This document shows, piece after piece, positions 1 through 8,590 of a stretch of 64,000 bases of DNA. The notes below the pieces were generated by a model, which saw nothing but the letters and a program-made list of their open reading frames with translations, was not told the origin of the DNA and made no database searches. The DNA comes from Solibacillus cecembensis (GTDB taxonomy: Bacteria > Bacillota > Bacilli > Bacillales_A > Planococcaceae). The position numbers and the translations under genes were made by a program. Every line of letters begins with the position of its first letter. Within the stretch, counting starts at the first letter, position 1. Where the stretch lies: the NCBI RefSeq assembly GCF_001439635.1, contig NZ_LMBZ01000002.1, positions 67,891 through 131,890 of the forward strand. Direction: 5' to 3'.

Positions 1-2
1 GT

Positions 3-335
3 GGAACATTTGTTTTCTCAGTAGAACATCCAATTTTCACTGCTCGAGATGAACAAGATTGGTATTATGATGAACAGGGAAATCGCTTGCATTGGCCAGT
101 GGATAACTACCAAATCGAAGGGGTACGTGAAACGACATTTTTAAATGAAGGTGTTACAAAATACCATCGTACGGTTTCAACATATATAAATGACTTAATT
201 GATGCTGGCCTTACAATAAATGCGGTCAAGGAGTCCGTTCCTTCAGGTGAAATGTTAAAAAGCATTCCTGATATGGAAGATGAAAATCGTAGGCCGATGT
301 TTTTAATGTTTTCAACAGAAAAGAAAAAGGGCTAG
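3..335 (+). CDS. Class I SAM-dependent methyltransferase, C-terminal part (5' truncated)
   Basis: An open frame enters from the left edge and closes at 335. About 110 residues are visible. The residues GTFVFSVEHPIF and the later YHRTVSTYINDLIDAGL stretch match the last third of small Methyltransf_11-type enzymes: the beta strand after the catalytic core, then the substrate-capping helix. The SAM-binding GxGxG motif lies outside the window, so the substrate cannot be named. The ATG at 87 is internal, because the frame stays open and protein-like upstream of it. Confidence 0.75.
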   Translation, partial: GTFVFSVEHPIFTARDEQDWYYDEQGNRLHWPVDNYQIEGVRETTFLNEGVTKYHRTVSTYINDLIDAGLTINAVKESVPSGEMLKSIPDMEDENRRPMFLMFSTEKKKG

Positions 336-406
336 TTGTTTAGATAATCAATGGACCAAGTGCATGAGCGTAATTTTAGTTCATCTAAATGAGATAAAAA
401 AAGAAA

Positions 407-447
407 AAGCAATTACGTGATTTGGATTTCCATTCACGTAATTGCTT
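407..447 (-). terminator. Rho-independent terminator of the MFS exporter gene
   Basis: Perfect 14-bp inverted repeat (AAGCAATTACGTGA / TCACGTAATTGCTT). Read on the minus strand it is followed at once by a T-rich tract, placing it as the terminator of the exporter gene that ends at 505. It could also act weakly on the plus-strand methyltransferase transcript. A shorter plus-strand hairpin followed by six T lies at 475-499. Confidence 0.75.
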
Positions 448-504
448 GAGTTACATACTTTAGTTTTTTTAGTGCCTTCCTAATGTTGGAAGGTTTTTTG
501 TCGT

Positions 505-1953
505 TTAATTTTCTGGTGTCTGTGCACGCTTTACGAAAAACGCTACTACGACGGCAAGTAGTGCAAAACCAAAACCAACGATGAATGCATTGTGCACACC
601 TGAAACCATAGCTTCAGTCAATTGAGTTGGGTCAGTAGGATTTGATGATTGCGCCAAATATTCCTTTTGCCCAGAAGTCATGATGCTGATGAAGAAAGCA
701 ACACCAATCGCACCTGCTACTTGAGATAAGGTGTTCAAAATAGCTGTTCCGTGTGGGTATAAACTTCGCGGAAGCTGGTTCAAACCATTCGTTTGGGCTG
801 GCATCATAATTAACGAAATGGCGATCATCATACTCACATGTAAAAGGATAAACGTTGTTTTTGAAGTGTCCGTCGATACTTGTGTAAAGAACCACATGAC
901 CGTTGCTAAAATGATTGTCCCTGGAATAATAAGCGCTCTTGGGCCAAATTTGTCAAACAGCTTCCCAGAAACAGGTGAAAGAACACCATTCAATAAACTA
1001 CCTGGAAGCATAATAAGACCTGTTGCATAAACAGTTAAGCCTAATGCACCTTGGAATAAGAATGGCAGCAATGTCATTGTCGAGAACATCGTCATCATCA
1101 TTATAATTAATAAAATGGTCGTTAACGTAAACAATGGAAACTTGAATGGACTAAGATCCAATAACGGTTCTTTTAGTTTCAATTGGCGTAACACAAAGAA
1201 GAATAGTGCGATAAGTCCAATGATAATAATGCCGTATACTTGGAAGCTATCCCAGCCTTTACCCGAGCTACTGAACCCGTAAACAATCCCACCAAATCCG
1301 ATTGTCGATAAAATAATGGATAACACATCCACTTTTGGTTTCGTAGGTTCAGAAACATTCTTTAAAAAGATGAAGGCGAAAATGATGGAAAAGATAGCAA
1401 ATGGAATCACGATATAGAACAGCCATCTCCAACTCAATGAGTCAAGGATGATACCCGAAAGCGTTGGCCCAATAGCAGGAGCGAACATCATAACGAGTCC
1501 GATACTTCCCATTGCTGCACCACGTTTTTCAGGCGGATACAAAAAGAGAATCGTGTTCATTAATACGGGCATCATTAATCCCGTACCTGCAGCTTGTAAT
1601 ATACGACCGACTAATAGTACGTAAAATCCAGGTGCAAGGGCACTTACGATTGTACCGAAAGTGAAGATCATCATTGCCCCTATAAATACTTGTCTCGTTG
1701 TAAACCACTGCACTAATAAAGCAGAAGCTGGGATTAAAACGGCAACAACAAGCATGTAGCCAGTTGATAGCCATTGAAGTGTCGAGGGCTCTACATTTAA
1801 CTCAATTGACAATTGTGGAAAAGCAACGTTTAATAATGTTTCATTTAAAATCGTAAAAAAGGCTCCAATGATCATGGATATTAAAATTGGCAGCCTTTTT
1901 ATATTGTCAAGCCCCTTTGGTTGCGGAGCGTTTGGTGTAGATTGTGTATTCAT
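505..1953 (-). CDS. DHA2-family (14-TM) MFS multidrug efflux transporter
   Basis: At 482 residues and about 14 hydrophobic segments this has the size of EmrB/QacA/LmrB-type proton-drug antiporters. Motif B is visible as GRILQAAGTG and motif C as GPTLSG in the fifth helix, the antiporter signature. It starts at an ATG behind GAGGAG. The divergent MarR gene and the shared operator at about 2.2 kb suggest inducible export of a toxic compound that is also the regulator's ligand. Substrate unknown. Family call is firm, individual name is not. Confidence 0.9.
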   Translation of the reverse strand: MNTQSTPNAPQPKGLDNIKRLPILISMIIGAFFTILNETLLNVAFPQLSIELNVEPSTLQWLSTGYMLVVAVLIPASALLVQWFTTRQVFIGAMMIFTFGTIVSALAPGFYVLLVGRILQAAGTGLMMPVLMNTILFLYPPEKRGAAMGSIGLVMMFAPAIGPTLSGIILDSLSWRWLFYIVIPFAIFSIIFAFIFLKNVSEPTKPKVDVLSIILSTIGFGGIVYGFSSSGKGWDSFQVYGIIIIGLIALFFFVLRQLKLKEPLLDLSPFKFPLFTLTTILLIIMMMTMFSTMTLLPFLFQGALGLTVYATGLIMLPGSLLNGVLSPVSGKLFDKFGPRALIIPGTIILATVMWFFTQVSTDTSKTTFILLHVSMMIAISLIMMPAQTNGLNQLPRSLYPHGTAILNTLSQVAGAIGVAFFISIMTSGQKEYLAQSSNPTDPTQLTEAMVSGVHNAFIVGFGFALLAVVVAFFVKRAQTPEN

Positions 1954-2186
1954 AAATAAAACTCCTCGTATACATTTTTAAGTGGAAATTTGTCTTGTAA
2001 TTTCTCAAATCTGAAGGGATTAAAAATTATTGAAATTCTAGTGCTATAATAGTCATGTACAATCCTCCGTTATTTATGTGTTTGCTTTTAAAGCTATATG
2101 TAAGTACACCTTATACCACGCTCCAATATGCATTTCTCTACATTTGAGCATCAATAACAATAATTAATTTTCTGAAAATATAGCGG

Positions 2187-2240
2187 TTTACACATTATGA
2201 GTATACAATATAGTGAGGGGACTCACTAATAGTATACAAT
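2187..2240. promoter_or_regulatory. Divergent promoter/operator between MFS exporter and MarR regulator
   Basis: A perfect 7-bp inverted repeat TAGTGAG-4-CTCACTA (2211-2228) is flanked by two copies of GTATACAAT (2201-2209 and 2232-2240), 31 bp or three helical turns apart. A plus-strand promoter TTTACA-16-TATAGT (2187-2214) overlaps the left half. On the minus strand TATACT can serve as a -10. Position and symmetry fit MarR binding that blocks both promoters. The rest of the 429-bp intergenic region (1954-2382) holds only ribosome binding sites and AT-rich sequence. Confidence 0.6.
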
Positions 2241-2382
2241 AAAATAATCAAACCCACAAAAATTTAACTTGCTTGTGTAAAATTCGCCTGATTACTTCTA
2301 TACATAGTTTTCCGAGCAAAGCCTCAACAAATCTAGGGAAAACTTAGCTAAATGATTAAAAAAATGAAGGAGGTTTTGATTC

Positions 2383-2817
2383 ATGAACTTAAATTCTCCA
2401 GCATCAATAGATATCATCCATATGTTAATGAAATCGACCAATACCGTTCAAAGAGAATTTCAATCTCAATTAGTATTGCTGAACACCCCTTATCAACTGA
2501 CAGGCCCAAGACTGCGTGTGTTATCGACTGTTGCTGAAAGTGGCCCAATCAGGATGAATGAATTAGCTAGTAAATTAGGTGTCAAAGCACGTACAGTGAC
2601 CGATTTAGTGGATGCGCTCGAACAGGATCAACTGTTAATTCGTATACCTGATCCAACTGACCGTCGTGCGACATTAATTCAACTGACTGAAGTCGCGAAG
2701 TCCAATATAGAGCGGGCACTTACTTTTCAAGATAAAGTCGCGGACACTATTCTTGAGAACCTCTCCATCGAGCAACGTAAGCAGCTATTTGAACTTTTAT
2801 TACAATTAAAAAAATGA
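2383..2817 (+). CDS. MarR-family transcriptional regulator
   Basis: 144 residues, normal for MarR. The winged helix is clear: NELASKLGVKARTVTDLVDALEQ as helix-turn-helix and IPDPTDRRATLIQLT as the wing with the family's DxRxxxxxLT pattern. ATG follows GAAGGAGG at good spacing. A longer frame starting upstream in another phase was discarded. Divergent from the MFS exporter, so the likely role is repression of the exporter and of itself until a ligand binds. Confidence 0.9.
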   Translation: MNLNSPASIDIIHMLMKSTNTVQREFQSQLVLLNTPYQLTGPRLRVLSTVAESGPIRMNELASKLGVKARTVTDLVDALEQDQLLIRIPDPTDRRATLIQLTEVAKSNIERALTFQDKVADTILENLSIEQRKQLFELLLQLKK

Positions 2818-2846
2818 GCTTAGAGTTACTCTAGCTCATTTTTTTA
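2811..2846 (+). terminator. Terminator of the marR-like gene
   Basis: Hairpin AAATGAGCT-TAGAG / CTCTA-GCTCATTT followed by a run of T. It overlaps the stop codon of the MarR gene. Confidence 0.75.
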
Positions 2847-2888
2847 CAATTTAAAGTTTTTCAGCGTACCCGTTTTTAGAAACCCTCT

Positions 2889-3575
2889 TTAATTTAAAAC
2901 GCCCTTTTGAAATAAAATGGCGACAGCATGTGTACGGTTGAGGGTATTTGTTTTGACCATGACACTTTTAACGTACTGTTTAATTGTTGTTTCACTAATA
3001 TCTAATAGATTGGTTATTTGTTTTGAACTATGGCCAAATGCAATGCACTTCATTACCTCGTATTCTCGCTTCGACAGTTTAATCTCACTTTTTTTCATAG
3101 TACTTGGATAGAGGGACAGTATTTCTCCTACCTTGTTCGTAAATAATTGCGCTTCAATTAAAAGCTGTGGGCTCATGGGTTTTTTGAATCGCGTACTTAA
3201 AAAGTAGCCAATCACGACACAATTGAAAGTAATCGGAACAACGAGTAGTGCATCCATAGCTTGGGCAATAATATATTTTCTAGGAAAAGTTAAATGAAAA
3301 TCGTTGCCTTCAAAATATTGAGGGCTTTGCTTTTGGATTGCTTCAAATATGGGTGGAATGGTCGTTACATCATCGCGTACAGATGTGATGCTTTTAAATT
3401 CAGTTTCAGTTGCTGAAAAAATGCCTTCTGCTAAATGGTCGATAGGGGAATAACGAAAAAGTAGTGTTTTTTCTAATGAAAAGGTGGAGAGAAAACTTTC
3501 CATTAACAATTTAATTTTTTTGTCTGGATCTTCTAGAGTTTTAATTTTTTCTAGGTCACTTTCCCAACAATTCAT
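2889..3575 (-). CDS. GAF-like sensor domain/LuxR-type HTH transcriptional regulator
   Basis: The C-terminal 65 residues carry a LuxR/GerE helix-turn-helix (LSKREYEVMKCIAFGHSSKQI, then a second helix ending in TIKQYVKSVM). The first 150 residues are GAF-like (LLVVPITFNCVVIGYFL), suggesting sensing of a small ligand. No receiver domain is present, so this is not a two-component regulator. The start is set at the ATG placed 5-6 nt after GGAGG; a TTG four codons upstream overlaps that Shine-Dalgarno. It is divergent from the esterase and monooxygenase genes and is their likely regulator (inference). Confidence 0.8.
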   Translation of the reverse strand: MNCWESDLEKIKTLEDPDKKIKLLMESFLSTFSLEKTLLFRYSPIDHLAEGIFSATETEFKSITSVRDDVTTIPPIFEAIQKQSPQYFEGNDFHLTFPRKYIIAQAMDALLVVPITFNCVVIGYFLSTRFKKPMSPQLLIEAQLFTNKVGEILSLYPSTMKKSEIKLSKREYEVMKCIAFGHSSKQITNLLDISETTIKQYVKSVMVKTNTLNRTHAVAILFQKGVLN

Positions 3576-3741
3576 GCCAACCTCCAAATGAACACCCCTT
3601 TAAAATAACCGATTTCATTATTCAATATATAACTTATGTTACGAAAAGTTGGTGTAAAATACAAATTTTAGCACGAAAGTATATGGATATTTCTCGAAAA
3701 GTAGGAATATCTATTAATTTTGATGCGTAATAAAATAATGA

Positions 3742-3755
3742 TGTAAGCGATTGCA
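3742..3755 (+). promoter_or_regulatory. Candidate CcpA cre site before the esterase gene
   Basis: TGTAAGCGATTGCA differs at one position from the cre consensus TGWAANCGNTNWCA. It is nested in a larger inverted repeat (AATGATG...CATCATT, about 3737-3760), 32 bp before the esterase start. This would place the esterase/monooxygenase genes under carbon catabolite control. Confidence 0.5.
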
Positions 3756-3786
3756 TCATTTATTTTACCTAAAGGGAGGAAATAAA

Positions 3787-4728
3787 ATGGCAAATTTAAC
3801 GGATAAAGCAAAAGCATATTTAGAGGTATTTAATAGTGGACCTAAGATTGAATTGTTTGACCCGATTGCATTAAAGGCGATGCAGGCACAAGCTCCAGCA
3901 CCACCTCAAGATAATTTACCGAGCATTCATCAATCGGAGGACCGTTCGATAAAAGTAAAGAACGAGGAAGAAATTCGAATTCGGATTTATACCCCTGAAG
4001 GAGAGGGACCGTTCCCTGCATTAGTTTATTATCATGGGGGTGGTTGGGTAATCGGTTCAGTTGAGATGTTTGAAGCAGCAAATCGATTGATTGCAACGGA
4101 GGGAAATGTTGTGGTCGTATCTGTTGATTACCGTTTAGCTCCCGAACATCCATATCCAACACCGATTGAAGATTGCTATGCTGCACTTGAATGGGTCGCT
4201 GCAAATGCAGAAGAAATCAATGTAGATCCGGAGAAAATTTCAGTTGGTGGAGATAGTGCTGGTGGAAATTTAGCTACGGTTATAACGAAAAAAGCATTGG
4301 ATCAAAACGGTCCAGCCATTCAATCGCAAATTCTTGTATACCCGGTAACGAATTTAGAATTTAATACAGATTCATATAAGGAATTTGCAGAAGGATTTGG
4401 CCTAAGTCGGAATTTAATGAAATGGTTTGGCAAGCATTACCTGAGTGACGAAAATCAAGCCAATAATCCAGATGTTTCACCGTTAAAATATGATTCTGTA
4501 AAAGGGCTACCGCCAGCTATTATCATTGCCGCGGAAAATGACGTACTGAAAGACGAGGGCGTCGCTTATGCCGAAAAATTAAAACAAGACGGCGTTCATG
4601 TTCAATACGAACTGATTCCTGGAGTGATTCATGCTTACTATAGTAATATGATTTTCTTTGAAGATGAAACAAGGCAGTCTGTGCAGCATATTGTGAAGTT
4701 CTTAAATAAGGTTGAACAAGTGATTTAA
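3787..4728 (+). CDS. HSL-family (family IV) alpha/beta-hydrolase, carboxylesterase
   Basis: 313 residues from the ATG behind GGGAGGA; an in-frame ATG twelve codons upstream lacks a ribosome binding site. The oxyanion motif HGGGW is at residues 83-87 and the nucleophile elbow GDSAGG at 155-160 (Ser157). The other triad residues are probably Asp252 (AENDVLKDE) and His282 (GVIHAYY). These are diagnostic of hormone-sensitive-lipase-like esterases acting on short and medium acyl esters, presumably in the cytoplasm as no signal peptide is seen. The next gene is a Baeyer-Villiger-type monooxygenase, so it could hydrolyse that enzyme's ester or lactone products. Confidence 0.9.
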   Translation: MANLTDKAKAYLEVFNSGPKIELFDPIALKAMQAQAPAPPQDNLPSIHQSEDRSIKVKNEEEIRIRIYTPEGEGPFPALVYYHGGGWVIGSVEMFEAANRLIATEGNVVVVSVDYRLAPEHPYPTPIEDCYAALEWVAANAEEINVDPEKISVGGDSAGGNLATVITKKALDQNGPAIQSQILVYPVTNLEFNTDSYKEFAEGFGLSRNLMKWFGKHYLSDENQANNPDVSPLKYDSVKGLPPAIIIAAENDVLKDEGVAYAEKLKQDGVHVQYELIPGVIHAYYSNMIFFEDETRQSVQHIVKFLNKVEQVI

Positions 4729-4781
4729 CTTGATTCAGCAGAAGTTCTCTACTTTTATAAGTCGGTGGTGAATGCCAAATA

Positions 4782-4917
4782 CGCAATTTTATTCAGTGGG
4801 GTTCAAACCCTGGCTGAATAAAGTTAAGCCCCGGCGGATGTCACAGATTTTTTAGGGGAGTTTTTCGATCGAGCTCGAAAAAAATCTGGACGCAATTACG
4901 CTGAGGCGTAATTGATC
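4782..4917. repeat. Composite intergenic repeat forming three consecutive hairpins
   Basis: Three inverted repeats follow one another: TTTATTCAG/CTGAATAAA with an inner GGGT/ACCC stem (4788-4822); CAGATTTTTT/AAAAAATCTG arms (4844-4888) with an AT-rich insertion containing AGGGGAGTTTTTCGAT; and CAATTACGC-TGAG-GCGTAATTG (4893-4914). It lies between the esterase and monooxygenase genes and does not code. A decayed copy of its right half is at 26883-26922, so it is a dispersed family. It may modulate or stabilise the dicistronic transcript. Confidence 0.7.
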
Positions 4918-4946
4918 TTGTACTACTTAACGGAAGGGGAATGTGA

Positions 4947-6560
4947 ATGTCAAATCATTTTGATGCAATAGTTATTGGCGCTGGATTTTCGGGAATTTAT
5001 ATGACGTATAAGTTACACCAAGATGGCTTTACAGTGAAAACCCTTGAAAAGGCAGCTGGCGTTGGGGGCGTATGGAATGTCGCACGTTATCCTGGTGCGC
5101 ATTGTGATTCGGAGAGCCATTGCTACAATTTTATGTTTTCTGAAGAGTTATATAGAAAATGGGCTTGGTCTAAACGATTTGCCCCTCAAGAAGAAATTTT
5201 ACGCTATTTGAACTTCGCAGCAGACGAGTTAGACGTAAAAAAACAAATGCAATTTAATACGGAAGTGTCATCTGCAAAGTGGGATGAAGAAAAAACACAA
5301 TGGCAAATCCTAACGAGCGAAGGGGAAGAGTTTACAGCAACATACTTAATTTCGGGTGTAGGTTGCTTATCCACTTCCAATATTCCTAATTTTGAAGGTC
5401 GCGATAATTTTGCAGGAGAAAGTTATCATACAGGTGCTTGGCCGCATACACCTGTAGATTTAAAAGGGAAACGAATCGGCGTAATTGGGACAGGCTCTAG
5501 TGGTGTACAATCCATCCCAATGATCGCACAAGAAGCAGCTGAGTTGTATGTATTCCAACGTACACCACAATTTACTTCGCCCGCACGGAATCGGACAATA
5601 ACAGAAGAGGAAAATGCGCAACTTAAAGCAGATTATGCTGGGATACGCGAAAGAATCGTTGCCTCTTATGCTGGTTATCCATATGTTCGATCGACAAAAT
5701 CAGCTGTTGGAACTCCTGAGGAAGAGCGACTAGCGATGTTGGAAGCTACATGGGAAAAAGGCGGTTTGAGTTTCGGAAGTACTTTTAATGATATTGGTAT
5801 AAATCCAAATTCAAATGACATTGTTTCCGAATTTATACGTAGTAAAATTCGCGAAACAGTGAAAAATCCAGAAACCGTAGAAAGTTTATTGCCGAATTAT
5901 TATTATACGACTAAACGACCAATAATCGATACAAATTATCATGAGACGTATAATAAGGAGCATGTCACGTTAATTGATTTAAAAGAACAACCTATTGTAC
6001 GCATAACAAAAAGTGGTATTCAAACGGCGGAAAAGGAATACTCATTAGATATTATCGTTTATGCAACAGGTTATGATGCCATGACAGGTACACTATTAAA
6101 GCTCAATATTATAGGTCGCGACGGAGTAACTTTAAAAGAAAAATGGGCGGATGGGGCAAAAGTTGAAACTTATTTAGGTTTAGGCGTTTCTGGATTCCCG
6201 AACTTCTTTACCATTACAGGTCCACAAAGTCCGTCCGTATTAACGAATGTGCCAGCATCTATTGAGCAGCATGTAGAATGGATTTCGGACTGCTTGCAAT
6301 ATTTAAAAATGAATCAAATAAAAACGATTGAGCCAACCGAAGAGGCAGAACAACAATGGAGCAAACAATGTATGGATATTGCCAATAGTACACTATATAC
6401 GAAAACAGATTCCTGGTATACAGGTTCCAATATAGAGGGGAAAACACGAGGCTTCTTAATCTACTTAGGTGGGTTGAATAGCTATCGTCAAATATGCAGT
6501 GATATCGCTGGAAATGGGTATGAAGGTTACCAATTAAAGACTACTGAAGCGATAAAGTAA
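4947..6560 (+). CDS. Baeyer-Villiger-type flavin monooxygenase
   Basis: 537 residues, typical of class B single-component FAD/NADPH monooxygenases such as cyclohexanone monooxygenase. Visible features in order: FAD-binding GAGFSG (11-16), RYPGAHCD (47-54, family YPGxRCD with His for Arg), the BVMO fingerprint FAGESYHTGAWP (155-166, matching FxGxxxHxxxWP), the NADPH Rossmann motif GTGSSG (181-186), and YATGYD in the C-terminal third. ATG follows GGAAGGGGAATG. The expected reaction is ketone to ester or lactone with O2 and NADPH. The preceding esterase would complete a ketone-degrading cassette. True substrate unknown. Confidence 0.9.
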   Translation: MSNHFDAIVIGAGFSGIYMTYKLHQDGFTVKTLEKAAGVGGVWNVARYPGAHCDSESHCYNFMFSEELYRKWAWSKRFAPQEEILRYLNFAADELDVKKQMQFNTEVSSAKWDEEKTQWQILTSEGEEFTATYLISGVGCLSTSNIPNFEGRDNFAGESYHTGAWPHTPVDLKGKRIGVIGTGSSGVQSIPMIAQEAAELYVFQRTPQFTSPARNRTITEEENAQLKADYAGIRERIVASYAGYPYVRSTKSAVGTPEEERLAMLEATWEKGGLSFGSTFNDIGINPNSNDIVSEFIRSKIRETVKNPETVESLLPNYYYTTKRPIIDTNYHETYNKEHVTLIDLKEQPIVRITKSGIQTAEKEYSLDIIVYATGYDAMTGTLLKLNIIGRDGVTLKEKWADGAKVETYLGLGVSGFPNFFTITGPQSPSVLTNVPASIEQHVEWISDCLQYLKMNQIKTIEPTEEAEQQWSKQCMDIANSTLYTKTDSWYTGSNIEGKTRGFLIYLGGLNSYRQICSDIAGNGYEGYQLKTTEAIK

Positions 6561-6576
6561 CGAATTATTTTAAGTG

Positions 6577-6616
6577 AAAAGGCGCTCCTACTTGTGTAAG
6601 TAGGAGCGTCCTTTTT
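6577..6616 (+). terminator. Terminator of the monooxygenase gene
   Basis: Long stem AAAAGGCGCTCCTACTT / AAGTAGGAGCGTCCTTTTT with a short loop and T-tract, 16 bp after the monooxygenase stop. Confidence 0.9.
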
Positions 6617-6819
6617 GGGTTGAAGTAAGCTGAAATGACGCAATGTGCTTTGTCATGCTTAAAGAAGTATGTGAATTAACGTGAGATGGATTCCTAAAAT
6701 TGAGCATTAACAGTAAACAGCCTAATGAGGATTGAAGCAAATGAATAAGCATCTCTTTTTGCACTATGTAGCTTAGGGAATGTTTTGAAAAATTAGTAAG
6801 GGATTTTATCAGTTAATTA

Positions 6820-6878
6820 TTTACAAATTGATAATTGAACTTTATTATTATGTTATACGATATATCGCGTAACATAAT
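6820..6878 (+). promoter_or_regulatory. padR promoter with 32-bp palindromic operator
   Basis: Promoter TTTACA (6820-6825), 17-bp spacer, TATTAT (6843-6848). From inside the -10 a near-perfect 32-bp palindrome runs 6847-6878: arms ATTATGTTA/TAACATAAT around CGATATATCG, with only two bases unpaired on each side. It contains the ATGT...ACAT half-sites typical of PadR operators and ends 16 bp before the padR start, so autorepression is expected. The remainder of the 6617-6819 gap shows nothing recognisable. Confidence 0.75.
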
Positions 6879-6894
6879 AGTGGGGGTGATAAAG

Positions 6895-7215
6895 ATGTCT
6901 TATAATGGTGGACCTATGACAGAGGCAATGTATTACGTTTTATTAGCGTTAATGCGTCCGAATCATGGTTATCAACTGATGCAATTGATTACAGAAGTCT
7001 CAAATGGACGATTAAAAATGGGACCGGGCACATTGTACGGGGTACTTTCTCGAATGCAAAAAGACGATTTGATTGTTTTATCAAAAGATGATGGCAGAAG
7101 GAAAACTTATGAGATTACTTCAGAAGGTGAGCGGGCTTTAAGGATAGAGTATGAACGTTTAAAATCCTTAATTATAGATAGTGCTTTATTGGAGGAGGGT
7201 GAAAAGCATGACTAA
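6895..7215 (+). CDS. PadR-family transcriptional regulator
   Basis: 106 residues from an ATG behind GGGGGTGAT, the usual size of PadR subfamily 2. Signature: MTEAMYYVLLALMRPNHGYQLMQ as first helices, MGPGTLYGVLSRMQKDDLI as recognition helix and turn, then wing DGRRKTYEITSEG. A frame 20 codons longer would read through the operator palindrome and is rejected. The stop overlaps the start of the following DUF2812 gene by 8 bp, the classic PadR-DUF2812 pairing. Confidence 0.92.
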   Translation: MSYNGGPMTEAMYYVLLALMRPNHGYQLMQLITEVSNGRLKMGPGTLYGVLSRMQKDDLIVLSKDDGRRKTYEITSEGERALRIEYERLKSLIIDSALLEEGEKHD

Positions 7216-8404
7216 AATTGTGCGCAAATTACGACCTACTGACTTTTGGCGCATTGGGGAACATGAAAGCTGGTTTTCAGATATGTCTGCAAAAGGATTG
7301 CATCTTCATAAAATGGGCCTGCATTTTGCACATTTTAAAATAGGCGATCCGAAGCGAATGGAATACCGAATTGAGGTTACGAAAAAGAAGGGAATGCCCT
7401 ATGAACAAAGTGAAATGTATGAGGAAATTGGTTGGGATTATGTAACAAGTTATCAGTTTTTTCACGTATTTTCATCCCCTGAAGAAAATCATGCACCAGA
7501 GTTACATACAGATCCAATGGAGCAATCCTATACTTTAGATCAATTGAAAGAAAGACTTATTTTAAATTTTACTGGAACTTTAATTGGATTTTTATTAATT
7601 ATCGGTATGTTATTAGCCATTTGGTTTTTAGATGGCACACCAGTATTACGATTAGTGGAAGGGCATGCAATTCAACTAACAATTTTAAGCTTAATCATTC
7701 TTTATAATGTATTTTACTCAACAAGAGCGATGATATCTATTCAAGCGTTACGGAGAAATTTACAAGAAGGTAAGGCAATTGATCATCATGCGCCATGGGA
7801 AAAGAGTCTGCATAAAAACACAGCATTTTCAATTGTATTTATAGCCATTGCTTTAGTCAGCGCCATTCTTCCATTCGTACAATTATTTAAGCATGAGACA
7901 TTCACCTTACCAGAAAATGATTCGAACTTACCAATTGTCCGGTTGGCCGATATCGAGCAAAATTCGCTACTAGTACGGGATGAATATTATATCGATGAGA
8001 TAGATTGGGCAAATCGATATACTACTAATTGGAGTGTATTCGCACCTGTGCAATATAAGTACGACGAAAGTGGTATGATAGAAAATCGGAAATGGTTAGA
8101 TGAAAGTGGTACTTATTCACCAAGCGTATCTGCAGAAGTTTATCATTTAAGGTTTAAAGTTTTAGCAGAGCCATTAATAGATGACTTAATTAAATGGTAT
8201 TCATATGGGGATGAAATGGAACCGTTTGTTGAAAAACAGCATCCTGACTTTGACCAATTAATTATTCATGAAGATGCCGAGATGAAACAACTATTTGCTT
8301 CCAAGGAAAAAGTGGTTATGTATGTCCGATATAATGGATATGCAGAGATGGATGTTTTAATTAGAAATGCGGCTCAAAAAGTTAATTTACTTGAGGGAGA
8401 GTAG
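7208..8404 (+). CDS. DUF2812 domain-containing membrane protein, copy 1
   Basis: 398 residues; ATG at 7208 behind GGAGGAGG inside the end of padR. The N-terminal 100 residues (KIVRKLRPTDFWRIGEHESWF, later FFHVFSSPEEN) are a DUF2812 domain. Two hydrophobic segments follow around residues 120-175 and another near 205-225, then a soluble C-terminal region of about 170 residues. DUF2812 proteins accompany PadR regulators in Bacillota, but their function is not established. Translation is probably coupled to padR. A close paralogue lies directly downstream. Confidence 0.8.
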   Translation: MTKIVRKLRPTDFWRIGEHESWFSDMSAKGLHLHKMGLHFAHFKIGDPKRMEYRIEVTKKKGMPYEQSEMYEEIGWDYVTSYQFFHVFSSPEENHAPELHTDPMEQSYTLDQLKERLILNFTGTLIGFLLIIGMLLAIWFLDGTPVLRLVEGHAIQLTILSLIILYNVFYSTRAMISIQALRRNLQEGKAIDHHAPWEKSLHKNTAFSIVFIAIALVSAILPFVQLFKHETFTLPENDSNLPIVRLADIEQNSLLVRDEYYIDEIDWANRYTTNWSVFAPVQYKYDESGMIENRKWLDESGTYSPSVSAEVYHLRFKVLAEPLIDDLIKWYSYGDEMEPFVEKQHPDFDQLIIHEDAEMKQLFASKEKVVMYVRYNGYAEMDVLIRNAAQKVNLLEGE

Positions 8405-8490
8405 CTTTTGGTAGAAATATACTGCAATGGGTGTACTTATCAAATTAATTACTTTCACTACTATATAAAGAGGAACAATATCATAAACGA

Positions 8491-8535
8491 TTAAGTGGCT
8501 TAAGACCATCTAAATTTAGGAATCAAGCCGCTTAA
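8491..8535 (+). repeat. Inverted repeat between the two DUF2812 genes
   Basis: TTAAGTGGCTT / AAGCCGCTTAA arms (one G-T pair) separated by 23 bp. There is no T-tract, so it is a weak terminator at best. It may be a processing or attenuation hairpin between the paralogues, or a decayed repeat. Confidence 0.4.
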
Positions 8536-8590
8536 CTCCTATTCACTAGTGCTAAGTATTTCGTATTTTGATTACTATTGGAGGAAAGAC

